A stretch of 13,339 nt of DNA from Pseudomonadota bacterium (lineage in GTDB: Bacteria > Pseudomonadota > Alphaproteobacteria > Rhodospirillales > 2-02-FULL-58-16), in contig JACZWD010000053.1 in assembly GCA_022572335.1 (NCBI GenBank), positions 1 through 13,339 on the forward strand. Reading direction: 5' to 3'. A program made the position numbers and the translations under genes. The notes beneath the pieces are model-generated. The model ran no database searches. It was not told the DNA's origin and saw nothing but the letters and a program-made list of their open reading frames with translations. Positions 6,448 through 13,211 of this stretch are shown piece by piece (positions within the stretch are counted from its first letter, which is position 1; each line of letters starts with the position of its first letter).

Positions 6448-6503
6448 AACCGTTGAGAGAGGTTTCCAGACAGCGGAGAAACCGTTCGCCCGGGCTCAGC
6501 CAT
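6448..6503 (-). pseudogene. Start of a gene truncated by element copy 2 (candidate lnt remnant)
   Basis: The corC stop TGA shares its last base with an ATG (6503-6501), the same TGATG coupling used by the two glycosyltransferases in this window. The frame reads MAEPGRTVSPLSGNLSQRL and then enters element copy 2, where it continues only as element sequence to a stop at 6180. In many alphaproteobacteria corC is followed directly by lnt, apolipoprotein N-acyltransferase. I infer that a downstream gene was displaced or cut here. The 18 or 19 residues left are too few to identify it, and a chance ATG is possible. Confidence 0.3.
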
Positions 6504-7426
6504 CAATCGGTATTCGGTCCCCGGTCCCCGGGAACACGCCCGGGGGCGTACACGCGCACACGTTTGATGCGGCGGGGGTCGGCGTCCAACACCTCGAACT
6601 CCACACCCGAGGGGTGGCTGATCAGCTCGCCCCGGATCGGCACCCGGCCGGCCAGGGCGATGATGAGACCGCCGAGTGTGTCGATGTCCTCGCGCTCCTC
6701 GTCGGTGACAACCCTGCCGACCAGGTCCTCGAGGCCGTCGATGGTGGCGCGCGCGTCGGTGTCGAAGGTGCCGTCCGGGCGCCGGATCACGTCGGTTTTC
6801 TGGCCGCGGTCGTGTTCGTCCTCGATCTCGCCGACGATCTCCTCGACCAGGTCCTCGATGGTGACCAGCCCGTCGACGCCGCCGAATTCGTCGACCACGA
6901 GGGCCATGTGGATGCGCTGGACGCGCATCTCCAAAAGCAGCTCCAGGACCTGCATGGAGGGAGAGACGAACAAAACCCTGCGCCAAATCTTGGACAGATG
7001 GAAGGCCTGGTCCTCGTCCCGCCAGGCCACCACGTCCTTGATGTGCACCATGCCCACCACATCGTCCAGGTTGCCCCGGTAGACGGGGATGCGCGAGTGG
7101 TTCTCTTTGGTGATCAGGGCAATGACGTCGGCCAAACTCGATCCCGCCTCGATGGCAACGATGTCGGCGCGCGGCACCATGACGTCGTGAATCGTGCGGT
7201 CGCGCAGGTCGAGAATGTTGGCCAACAGCCGGCGTTCGTCCTCGTCGATGGGAATCTCGGCTTCCTCGCGCTCCTCGATCAGCTCGTCAAGGGTATCGCG
7301 CGCCGAGTTCTCGCCGTTGCGCCAGCGCCATAATCCGCGCAACCAGTCGCGAAGGGTGTCCGAGAGCGAGGGATCGTCGGAGGCCCCAGCGTCGCGGGGC
7401 GGTCTACTGCCGGATTGGTCGTCCAT
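6503..7426 (-). CDS. corC: CorC/HlyC-type CBS-domain protein
   Basis: A cytoplasmic protein of the CorC/TlyC family, linked in other bacteria to magnesium and cobalt efflux; the true function is not settled. Residues about 79-140 (VMVPRADIVAIE to HIKDVV) and 152-205 (FVSPSMQVLELLLEM to GLVTIEDLVEEIVGE) are the CBS pair, and about 215-295 is the CorC_HlyC transporter-associated domain (GTFDTDARATIDGLEDLVG). There is no DUF21 membrane domain, so this is the short soluble form common in alphaproteobacteria. The N-terminal 60 residues are charged and low in complexity. The start at ATG 7426 overlaps the ybeY end by 23 bases; a GTG at 7429 is equally placed. It is the last intact gene of the miaB-phoH-ybeY-corC operon. 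Confidence 0.92.
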   Translation of the reverse strand: MDDQSGSRPPRDAGASDDPSLSDTLRDWLRGLWRWRNGENSARDTLDELIEEREEAEIPIDEDERRLLANILDLRDRTIHDVMVPRADIVAIEAGSSLADVIALITKENHSRIPVYRGNLDDVVGMVHIKDVVAWRDEDQAFHLSKIWRRVLFVSPSMQVLELLLEMRVQRIHMALVVDEFGGVDGLVTIEDLVEEIVGEIEDEHDRGQKTDVIRRPDGTFDTDARATIDGLEDLVGRVVTDEEREDIDTLGGLIIALAGRVPIRGELISHPSGVEFEVLDADPRRIKRVRVYAPGRVPGDRGPNTD

Positions 7427-7952
7427 CACCTTTGGTCATCATTTCAGCGCGATCCGGATAAGGGTTGGCGACATCAAGGCGCAACAGCACCTGGATTTCC
7501 AGCTTCTCCATGGGGTCCGCCTCGGTCTCGGTTTCGTGACCATATCCGAGAAGGTGCAGCATACCATGCACGACCAGGTGACTTAAATGGTCGGCGAGAG
7601 CCTTGCCGTCTTCGGCGGCCTCGGCGGCGGCGGTCTCGTAGGCCAGAACCACGTCCCCCAGCGCCGCCGGCGCGCCGTCCGGACAGGCGACCCGGCGACC
7701 GCTCCGGTCTTCCAGGTTGGCAAACGCCAGCACGTTCGTCGGTTCGTCGCGGCCCCGGTAGTCCCGGTTGAGGCCCCGCACCAGGGTGTCGTCGGCCAGC
7801 ACGATGCCCGCCTCGGCGCGCGCAACCGGCGGGGAGACGGCGTCGAAGGCGGCACGTGCGGCGCGGCGGACCACGCCCTCGACCCCGGCCACCGCCGTGC
7901 GCCAGGTCGGGCAGCGGACGGAGACGGCAATGTCCAGCCCCTCAGTCATCAT
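7404..7952 (-). CDS. ybeY: Endoribonuclease YbeY (rRNA maturation factor)
   Basis: A metal-dependent RNase involved in 16S rRNA 3' processing and ribosome quality control. The 182-residue product has the metal-binding motif HGMLHLLGYGH with His129, His133 and His139. The family consensus has Asp just before the last His (GYDH) where this protein has Gly. The upstream segment LNRDYRGRDEPTNVLAFA is also family-specific. The start at ATG 7952 (or the adjacent ATG 7949) overlaps the phoH stop by 8 to 11 bases, indicating coupling. A longer reading from 7985 would add eleven residues that lie wholly within phoH. Neighbours phoH and corC are its standard partners. Confidence 0.95.
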   Translation of the reverse strand: MMTEGLDIAVSVRCPTWRTAVAGVEGVVRRAARAAFDAVSPPVARAEAGIVLADDTLVRGLNRDYRGRDEPTNVLAFANLEDRSGRRVACPDGAPAALGDVVLAYETAAAEAAEDGKALADHLSHLVVHGMLHLLGYGHETETEADPMEKLEIQVLLRLDVANPYPDRAEMMTKGDGRPIRQ

Positions 7953-9000
7953 CGCCAGGGTCGTCTTTATCGCCGTCGACGGCATCGTCCTTCCGCTCGT
8001 ACCGGGCGGCGGCGTTGCGGTGGCGTTCCGCCTTGTCGTAGGCGTTGACGATGTTGGTCACCAGGGAATGGCGAACCACGTCTTCATCGGTGAAGTGGAG
8101 GAAGGCGATGCCGTCGACGCCTTCCAGAATCTCCACCGCGTCCCTGAGGCCCGAGCGCTTGCCGCGCGGCAGGTCCACCTGGCTCAGGTCGCCGGTGACC
8201 ACCATGCGGGAATTTTCGCCGAGCCGGGTGAGCAACATTTTCATCTGCACGGCGGTCGTGTTCTGGGCCTCGTCCAGGATGACGAACGCGTTGCCCAGGG
8301 TGCGCCCGCGCATGAAGGCCAAAGGCGCCACTTCGATCTCGCCGCTTTCCAGGCGCTTGGCCACCTGCGGCCCCGGAAGCATGTCGTACAACGCGTCGTA
8401 CAAGGGCCTCATGTAGGGGTCCACCTTCTCGCGCATGTCTCCGGGCAGGAACCCCAGCTGTTCGCCGGCCTCGACGGCCGGGCGCGAGAGGACGATCCGG
8501 TCCACCTCGCCGGTGATCAGTCTTTCCACCGCCTTGGCCACCGCCAGGTACGTTTTGCCCGTGCCCGCGGGGCCCAGGCCGAACACCAGTTCGCATTCGT
8601 CGATGGCGCGGATGTACGCGGCCTGGGTCGGCGAGCGCGGCAAAACGTGGCGTTTGCGGGTGCGGATGGCAAGATCGGCGCCGGCCCCATCCCCATAGCC
8701 CCGTGGCGCCATGCGCACGACGGCGTCCACCTCCGCGCCGCCGACCACGAGCCCCCGCGTAAGCCGGCCGTACAGGCCGTTGAGCACCGTGCAGGCGGCG
8801 TCCACCGCTTCGCTGTCGCCGCTTATGGTCAGCTCGTTGCCGCGGGCGTGGATGGTCACGTCCAGGGCCTTCTCGATGCGCGCAAGATGGCTGTGGTGGG
8901 CGCCGAAAAGCTGCAGCGCCAGGGTGTTGTCGTCGAACGCCAGGTGCGCCGCCTTGGCATCCACGGCGTCCTCGGCGGTGGATTTCAGCCGCCGGTTCAC
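7942..9000 (-). CDS. phoH: PhoH family ATPase (PhoH-like)
   Basis: A 352-residue cytoplasmic ATPase of the PhoH family, thought to act on RNA together with YbeY. Walker A is GPAGTGKT (143-150) and Walker B VILDEAQN (240-247). The family motif LSRPAVEAGEQLGFLPGD (171-188) is present, and an N-terminal KH-like region (about 25-85) precedes the ATPase core. The C-terminus is an acidic Asp-rich tail. The start is GTG at 9000, with AAAGGG a few bases upstream, overlapping the miaB stop by four bases (GTGA). The frame stays open far upstream, but that part is the shadow of miaB. It overlaps ybeY at its 3' end. Confidence 0.96.
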   Translation of the reverse strand: MNRRLKSTAEDAVDAKAAHLAFDDNTLALQLFGAHHSHLARIEKALDVTIHARGNELTISGDSEAVDAACTVLNGLYGRLTRGLVVGGAEVDAVVRMAPRGYGDGAGADLAIRTRKRHVLPRSPTQAAYIRAIDECELVFGLGPAGTGKTYLAVAKAVERLITGEVDRIVLSRPAVEAGEQLGFLPGDMREKVDPYMRPLYDALYDMLPGPQVAKRLESGEIEVAPLAFMRGRTLGNAFVILDEAQNTTAVQMKMLLTRLGENSRMVVTGDLSQVDLPRGKRSGLRDAVEILEGVDGIAFLHFTDEDVVRHSLVTNIVNAYDKAERHRNAAARYERKDDAVDGDKDDPGDDD

Positions 9001-10367
9001 GCGCAGGCCCTTTCGGCACGCCTTTCGTACCCGGCGGTGGCGAGGACGGCGGAGAGGCTGTTGGCGTGACCGGCCTCGATGCGGAGTTCGGCGATGGTCC
9101 CCAACAGGGCTTCGGGCGCGGTAACGTGAACCGGCTGCATATACGGGCTGCGCCCCACCAGCTGGCCCGCCCGCCGGCCGCGCCGATCCAGGAGCACCGG
9201 CATGGTGCGGCCGACGCAGCCCCGGTTGAACGCCCGCTGCTGATCGTTGAGCAGGTCCTGCAGGGCCGCCAGGCGCTCGCCCTTGACGGCGTCCGGAACC
9301 TGATCCGGCAGGGCCGCCGCCGGGGTGCCGGGGCGGGCGCTGTACTTGAACGAATACGCCTGGGTGAAACCGATGTCTTCGGCCAGCCTCAATGTGGCCC
9401 GGAGGTCCGCCTCCGTCTCGCCGGGAAAGCCGACGATGAAATCCGAAGACAGCGCGATATCGGGCCGCGCGCCGCGCAGGCGGTCCACCAGCCGCCGGTA
9501 TCCGTCGCCCGTGTGGCGGCGGTTCATGGCGGCCAGCACGCGGTCCGACCCCGACTGGACGGGCAGATGCAGATACGGCATAAGCTCGGGCACGTCCTTG
9601 TGCGCCGCGATCAGTTCGTCGTCCACGTCGGCGGGGTACGACGTGGTGTAGCGAACGCGGTCCACGCCCGCGATTCCGGCCACCGCCCCGATGAGACGCC
9701 CCAGTCCCCATTCGCCCCGGTCCGGCGATTCCCCGTGGTAGCAATTGACGTTCTGGCCGAGCAAGGTGATTTCCCGCACGCCGGCGGCGGCCAGGCAGCC
9801 CGCCTCGGCCAGAACATCGGCCACGGGACGCGAGTACTCGGCCCCGCGTGTATACGGCACCACGCAGAAAGTGCAGAACTTGTCGCAGCCCTCCTGCACG
9901 GTGAGGAAGGCGGTGGCGCCCTGGTTGCGCCCGGGATCGGGCAGATGGTCGAACTTGGAGACGGTCGGGAAATCGATATCCAGAACCGCGCCGGCGGCGC
10001 GGCCCAGGCGGGCCACCATTTCCGGCAGACGGTGATAGGTCTGGGGCCCGAAGACCATGTCCACGTACGGTGCGCGGCGCAGGATCTCCTCGCCCTCGGC
10101 CTGGGCGACGCAGCCGGCCACGCCGAGGATCATGCGCCCGCCGGCCCGTTCCCTCAGCTGTTTCAGGCGGCGCAACCGGCCGAGTTCGGAATACACCTTC
10201 TCGGCGGCCTTCTCGCGGATGTGACAGGTATTCAGGATGACCATGTCCGCCCCCTCCGCATGATCGACCGGGACGAAGCCGAGGGGCGCCAGGACGTCCG
10301 CCATGCGGGCGGAGTCGTAGACGTTCATCTGACAGCCGAAAGTCGCGATGTGAAGTGTCTTCACCAA
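8997..10367 (-). CDS. miaB: tRNA-2-methylthio-N6-isopentenyladenosine synthase
   Basis: A radical-SAM methylthiotransferase that adds the 2-methylthio group to i6A37 of tRNAs reading UNN codons. The 456-residue protein has the UPF0004 domain with cluster cysteines C12, C48 and C86, the radical-SAM motif CDKFCTFC (C161, C165, C168), and a C-terminal TRAM domain (about 380-445). The start is non-AUG: TTG at 10367 or GTG at 10364. Both give the expected VKTLHIATFGCQMN N-terminus, and no in-frame ATG exists nearby. There is no strong ribosome binding site, so initiation may depend on the upstream leader ORF. It is the first gene of the overlapping miaB-phoH-ybeY-corC run. Confidence 0.96.
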   Translation of the reverse strand: MVKTLHIATFGCQMNVYDSARMADVLAPLGFVPVDHAEGADMVILNTCHIREKAAEKVYSELGRLRRLKQLRERAGGRMILGVAGCVAQAEGEEILRRAPYVDMVFGPQTYHRLPEMVARLGRAAGAVLDIDFPTVSKFDHLPDPGRNQGATAFLTVQEGCDKFCTFCVVPYTRGAEYSRPVADVLAEAGCLAAAGVREITLLGQNVNCYHGESPDRGEWGLGRLIGAVAGIAGVDRVRYTTSYPADVDDELIAAHKDVPELMPYLHLPVQSGSDRVLAAMNRRHTGDGYRRLVDRLRGARPDIALSSDFIVGFPGETEADLRATLRLAEDIGFTQAYSFKYSARPGTPAAALPDQVPDAVKGERLAALQDLLNDQQRAFNRGCVGRTMPVLLDRRGRRAGQLVGRSPYMQPVHVTAPEALLGTIAELRIEAGHANSLSAVLATAGYERRAERACA

Positions 10368-10378
10368 GGCGGCCCGCG

Positions 10379-10435
10379 CTATCGCATCGGGCGTCCGATG
10401 CGCCCAGGGATGCGCCCAGAACGGTTGACGGTCAT
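10379..10435 (-). CDS. Possible 18-residue leader ORF before miaB
   Basis: ATG at 10435 is preceded by GAGGAG (10453-10448) with a twelve-base gap, and reads MTVNRSGRIPGRIGRPMR to a TAG. It ends eleven bases before the miaB TTG. The DNA contains a direct repeat TGGGCGCATC and a hairpin GCATCGG-ACGC-CCGATGC (10402-10385) covering its end. The peptide is arginine-rich. Translation of it could open or close the hairpin in front of the poorly marked miaB start. It may equally be chance; the spacing is longer than ideal. Confidence 0.3.
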   Translation of the reverse strand: MTVNRSGRIPGRIGRPMR

Positions 10436-10470
10436 TCTTGCGATCCGCTCCTCGGTGTGGTGTTCACCCG

Positions 10471-10500
10471 CCTTAAAAGGTAGCACCCCACCCCGGGGTG
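10471..10500 (-). terminator. Possible terminator after fur
   Basis: On the minus strand, directly after the fur TGA, CACCCC and GGGGTG form a six-pair stem with a GGGGT loop, followed by CTACCTTTTAAGG. The T run is four bases and begins a few bases after the stem, so termination would be partial, allowing some read-through into miaB. Confidence 0.4.
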
Positions 10501-10971
10501 TCAAGCTGAGCCGCGGTTTCCCTTGCCACCGGAGCGACGCCGGGCGTGCTTTTTCTTCGGTTCCGTGGGCACGCCATAGAGCTCCAGCCGGTGCCCGACA
10601 AGTTTGAACCCGTATTTTGCGGCAATCTTTTCCTGCAGGACCTCGATTTCCTGGTTCTGGAATTCGATGACCTCGCCCGATTGAATGTCGATCAGGTGAT
10701 CGTGATGCTCGTCGGTGATTTCCTCGTAGCGGGCGCGGCCGTTGCCGAAATCGTGCCGTTCCAGGATGTTGGCCTCCTCGAACAGGCGCACGGTGCGGTA
10801 CACGGTGGCGATGCTGATGTGGGAATCCATCTGAACGGCGCGCCGGTACACCTGCTCCACGTCGGGATGGTCCGTGGACACGGAAAGGACATGGGCGATG
10901 ACCCGCCGCTGTTCGGTCATCTTCATGCCCTTTTTGATGCAAAGCCGCTCGATTCGCGATGGCGGAGGCAT
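10501..10971 (-). CDS. fur: Fur family metalloregulator, alphaproteobacterial type
   Basis: A DNA-binding repressor responding to iron (or manganese, as the Mur variants of rhizobia do). Of its 156 residues, about 1-85 are the winged helix with the recognition segment SIATVYRTVRLFEEANILER; the rest is the dimerisation domain with HHDH (89-92), Glu110 and His127 as likely metal ligands. The only cysteine is Cys11, so the CxxC structural zinc site of E. coli Fur is missing, as is usual in alphaproteobacteria. The C-terminus is a basic tail (KKKHARRRSGGKGNR). The start at ATG 10971 has GGGGAGGGACC before it. A longer frame reaching 11139 would add 56 residues that run into mucR on the same strand and do not look like Fur. 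miaB follows. Confidence 0.95.
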   Translation of the reverse strand: MPPPSRIERLCIKKGMKMTEQRRVIAHVLSVSTDHPDVEQVYRRAVQMDSHISIATVYRTVRLFEEANILERHDFGNGRARYEEITDEHHDHLIDIQSGEVIEFQNQEIEVLQEKIAAKYGFKLVGHRLELYGVPTEPKKKHARRRSGGKGNRGSA

Positions 10972-11074
10972 GGTCCCTCCCCGAACCCCGGTGGCGTGAG
11001 CCGCAGGCGCCACAACATCCGCAAGGGCGCCCCCGTGCCGCGAAGGCGGAGCACACCCACCGGGCGCGGGCTGG

Positions 11075-11497
11075 TCAACCTGCCTTGCGACGGCGCTTGC
11101 GCGGTTTGGTGCCGAGACCGATCTTCTTGGCCAAGGCACTGCGGTGCTTGGCGTAATTGGGGGCCACCATGGGATATTCGGGCGGCAGTCCCCAGCGCTC
11201 CCGGTATTCGTCCGGTGTCATGTTGAAGGCGGTCTTAAGGTGACGCTTGAGCATTTTCAGCTTCTTGCCGTCCTCAAGACAGATGACAAAGTCGGGAGAG
11301 ACAGACTTTTTGATCGGCACGGCGGGCTTCGGGCGCTCGGGCACCGCCGGCGTGGTTCCCACGATCGCCAAAGTCTTGTATACGTCTTGAATCAACTGGG
11401 GCAGATCGCCAAGCGCGATCGAGTTGTTGCCTACATGCGCGGAGACAATCTCGGTCGTCAATTCCAGCAGTTCATTTGCGTTGGGATTTTCGCTCAT
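11075..11497 (-). CDS. mucR: MucR/Ros family transcriptional regulator
   Basis: A 140-residue regulator of the Ros/MucR family, which represses many envelope, motility and cell-cycle genes by binding AT-rich DNA. The C-terminal domain has CLEDGKKLKMLKRHL and the trailing MTPDEYRERWGLPPEYPMVA typical of the family, followed by a basic tail. Zinc ligands are partly lost: Cys73, Asp76 and His86 remain, but the second His of Ros (KRHLxxHH) is replaced by Ala-Phe at 90-91. Zinc-free family members are known in Mesorhizobium. The N-terminal half (about 5-47) is the oligomerisation region. AGGAGG lies ten bases before the ATG. It is followed by fur 103 bases downstream on the same strand. Confidence 0.92.
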   Translation of the reverse strand: MSENPNANELLELTTEIVSAHVGNNSIALGDLPQLIQDVYKTLAIVGTTPAVPERPKPAVPIKKSVSPDFVICLEDGKKLKMLKRHLKTAFNMTPDEYRERWGLPPEYPMVAPNYAKHRSALAKKIGLGTKPRKRRRKAG

Positions 11498-11530
11498 CTA
11501 AAACTATCCTCCTTTTTTTTACCAACGCCC

Positions 11531-11562
11531 ACTATATAATTAATGCTTCCTGGCGAAGCAAG
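11531..11562 (-). promoter_or_regulatory. AT-rich divergent promoter region, mucR side
   Basis: On the minus strand TTGCTT (11562-11557) and TATATA (11539-11534) are separated by 17 bases; a TATAGT at 11536-11531 is an alternative -10. This is the most AT-rich spot of the area and lies between the divergent mucR and tusA-like genes. MucR proteins bind AT-rich DNA and often repress themselves, so autoregulation here is plausible but inferred. Confidence 0.35.
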
Positions 11563-11570
11563 AACTTCGC
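11535..11570 (+). promoter_or_regulatory. -10 box and start-site hairpin of the tusA-like gene
   Basis: A perfect TATAAT at 11535-11540 lies 31 bases before the ATG, without a recognisable -35; the matching position is a T run. A transcript from here would have a leader of only about 25 bases. It would consist largely of the hairpin GCGAAG-CAAGAA-CTTCGC (11553-11570), which touches the ATG. No Shine-Dalgarno is evident, so the hairpin may limit translation. Confidence 0.35.
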
Positions 11571-11846
11571 ATGAAAAACACACCGAAAGACAATACCGGC
11601 GAGGATATCGACTTCTATCTCGACATAACGTCCGAGGTCTGCCCCCTCACCTTCGTCAAGACCAAGCTTCTGATCGAGCGCATGGCGCCCGGCCAGGTGC
11701 TCCAGGTGCGCCTGAAGGGCGCCGAACCCCTGGACAACGTTCCCCGCTCGGTGCGCGAACAGGGCCATACGGTGCTCAGCCTGAAAGCCGAGGCGCCGGA
11801 GCACGGGCCGGACACCGTGCACCGCCTGTTGATTCGCAAGGAATAG
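11571..11846 (+). CDS. TusA family sulfurtransferase-like protein
   Basis: A 91-residue protein of the TusA/SirA fold, which carries persulfide sulfur for tRNA thiolation or other sulfur transfer. The signature is SEVCPLTFVKTKLLIERM, with the active Cys24, Pro25 and Lys30; the second Pro of the CPxPxxK consensus is Thr, a variant common in alphaproteobacteria. The rest (LQVRLKGAEPLDNVPRSV, GHTVLSL) fits the small alpha/beta domain. The start at ATG 11571 lacks a ribosome binding site and abuts a hairpin. The 3' end overlaps the converging kinase gene by 71 bases. The precise sulfur pathway cannot be inferred from context. miaB elsewhere in the window also modifies tRNA, but a link is speculative. 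Confidence 0.88.
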   Translation: MKNTPKDNTGEDIDFYLDITSEVCPLTFVKTKLLIERMAPGQVLQVRLKGAEPLDNVPRSVREQGHTVLSLKAEAPEHGPDTVHRLLIRKE

Positions 11847-12912
11847 GTGCGCCGCCCGGCGCCGCCCGCCTTAGCGCTTCGATGTCCTTCTCGAGCGCCG
11901 CGATCCGCCCGGCGAGCCCGGCCGCCGTCACCATCCCCCCTTCGACGGATCCGAGGCGGCGGGCCAAACTCTCGATGGCGGCGCTGGTTTCCGCCGCCGC
12001 CTTGCCGGCCAGACGCCCACAGGTGGGAATATCGCAGCCTCGGGTCAGACCGAAGAGGAAGCCCGCGGCATAAAGATCGCCGGCGCCGGTGGTGTCCACC
12101 ACCTTATCTACCGGCTCGGCGTCGAGGATGTGGATCTCCGAGTCGGTAAGGACCACCGAGCCTTTTTCCGACCGGGTGAGCACCACCACATCGCAGTAGC
12201 CCCGTACTTCCTGCAGCGCGGCGTCGAAGCCGCTGACCTCGCAGAGCGAGACGATCTCCGTCTCGTTGGCGAACAGGATGTCCACATGATTGCCGATCAG
12301 CTCGCGGAATTCGGTCCGGTGGCGGTCGACGCAGAGGGGGTCCGAAAGGTTGAGCGCCACCTTGTTGCCCGCTTCATGGGCGATGCCGGCCGCCTTCTTG
12401 AACGCCTTCTTGGCCTCGGGCCGATCCCACAGATAGCCCTCGAGGTAAGTGACCTTCGCCCGCTCGATAAGCTCGGGATCGATGTCGCGGGGCGAAAGTT
12501 CGGCGCAGGCGCCGAGATATGTCTGCATGGTGCGTTGGGCGTCGGGGGTCACCAGCACCAGGCACCTGGCCGTCGCCGGGCCATCGACGGCGGCGGCGGT
12601 ATCGTACTCCACCCCGACGGCGCGGATGTCGTGGCGGAAGATGCCGCCGAGATCGTCGTCGCGCACCTTGCCGATGAAGGCCGCGGTGCCGCCAAGGGAC
12701 GCCAGCCCGGCCAGGGTATTCGCCGCCGATCCCCCGGAACACTCGATCGTCGGCCCCATCTTGGCATAAAGCGCCTCGGCCTCCTCGAGGTCGATCAGCA
12801 CCATCGTACCCTTGGTCAAACCGTTGTCGTCGAGGAACTTGTCTTGCGCTTGGGCGATGACATCGACGACGGCATTACCGATGCCGACGACATCGAGGAG
12901 GGAATCCGCCAT
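11776..12912 (-). CDS. PfkB family carbohydrate/adenosine kinase with C-terminal extension
   Basis: A ribokinase-fold kinase that phosphorylates a nucleoside or sugar with ATP; sequence details favour the adenosine-kinase-like group of alphaproteobacteria. Residues 60-74 (GGSAANTLAGLASLG) and the second PfkB signature DTTGAGDLYAAGFLFG (273-288) with catalytic Asp279 are intact. The usual protein ends near residue 330. Here, after CGRLAGKAAAE, the typical ending is replaced by about 70 residues, including LAGRIAALEKDIEALRRAA, which looks like a short coiled coil, and a Pro/Arg-rich tail. The last 71 bases are antisense to the TusA-like gene. The start at ATG 12912 gives the normal MADSLLDVVGIGNAVVDV N-terminus. 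The tail could reflect an old frameshift or fusion. Confidence 0.88.
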   Translation of the reverse strand: MADSLLDVVGIGNAVVDVIAQAQDKFLDDNGLTKGTMVLIDLEEAEALYAKMGPTIECSGGSAANTLAGLASLGGTAAFIGKVRDDDLGGIFRHDIRAVGVEYDTAAAVDGPATARCLVLVTPDAQRTMQTYLGACAELSPRDIDPELIERAKVTYLEGYLWDRPEAKKAFKKAAGIAHEAGNKVALNLSDPLCVDRHRTEFRELIGNHVDILFANETEIVSLCEVSGFDAALQEVRGYCDVVVLTRSEKGSVVLTDSEIHILDAEPVDKVVDTTGAGDLYAAGFLFGLTRGCDIPTCGRLAGKAAAETSAAIESLARRLGSVEGGMVTAAGLAGRIAALEKDIEALRRAAPGGAPIPCESTGGARCPARAPAPRLSG

Positions 12913-12951
12913 GGTCTTGTCGCTTTCCGTCTACCGGGATTCGAAAGCCCG

Positions 12952-12979
12952 AATATAAACCGCGCTTGGTTTCGCACAA
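12952..12979 (-). promoter_or_regulatory. Possible promoter of the PfkB kinase
   Basis: On the minus strand TTGTGC (12979-12974) and TATATT (12957-12952) are 16 bases apart, matching three and five of six consensus positions. Transcription would start about 35 bases before the kinase ATG. Confidence 0.35.
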
Positions 12980-13211
12980 GTGGCATCGGTCCCCGTTGGT
13001 CGAATTCATTTGGTTTTCCAGGAGCTGAACGGGTATCCTGACGACAAGGCGCGTTCGACACCAATGAAGCTGTCGGCCAAACGCGCCATGCCGGCAGAGC
13101 CGTCGACGCCACGGGAGGCGATCACCCCGATCTAAAGCCCCTTGCGGGCCCAGGCGATCGGCCGAGGCGGTTAAAGGACATTCAGGGTGTGCAAGGAAGG
13201 AGCGACACAGC
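12980..13211. other. Divergent intergenic region, no confident gene
   Basis: Lies between the kinase (-) and the gene starting at 13212 (+). A minus-strand frame from GTG 13125 to TGA 13006 reads 39 residues (ending RALSSGYPFSSWKTK) with fairly coding-like third positions but no ribosome binding site; an ATG at 13089 would give 27. A plus-strand ATG at 13064 gives 23 residues. Neither is supported well enough to call. AAGGAAGGAG at 13193-13202 belongs to the next gene. Confidence 0.4.

Noticed and set aside
6162..6449. Protein encoded by the palindromic element (shared GDAGHREACATPSESLGK stretch in both copies)
   Set aside because: The peptide similarity follows from DNA identity, lies in different contexts in each copy and shows no protein family; probably a source of spurious hypothetical proteins.
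6614..7333. 239-codon plus-strand frame opposite corC
   Set aside because: Mirror frame of a well-supported gene; composition is His/Asp/Val-rich as expected for an antisense shadow.
7768..9069. 433-codon plus-strand frame opposite phoH
   Set aside because: Antisense shadow of phoH and ybeY without recognisable domains.
9066..10607. 513-codon plus-strand frame opposite miaB
   Set aside because: Antisense shadow; miaB has all cluster cysteines and the right length.
12130..13041. 303-codon plus-strand frame opposite the kinase
   Set aside because: Antisense shadow of the PfkB gene; no motif and no ribosome binding site.
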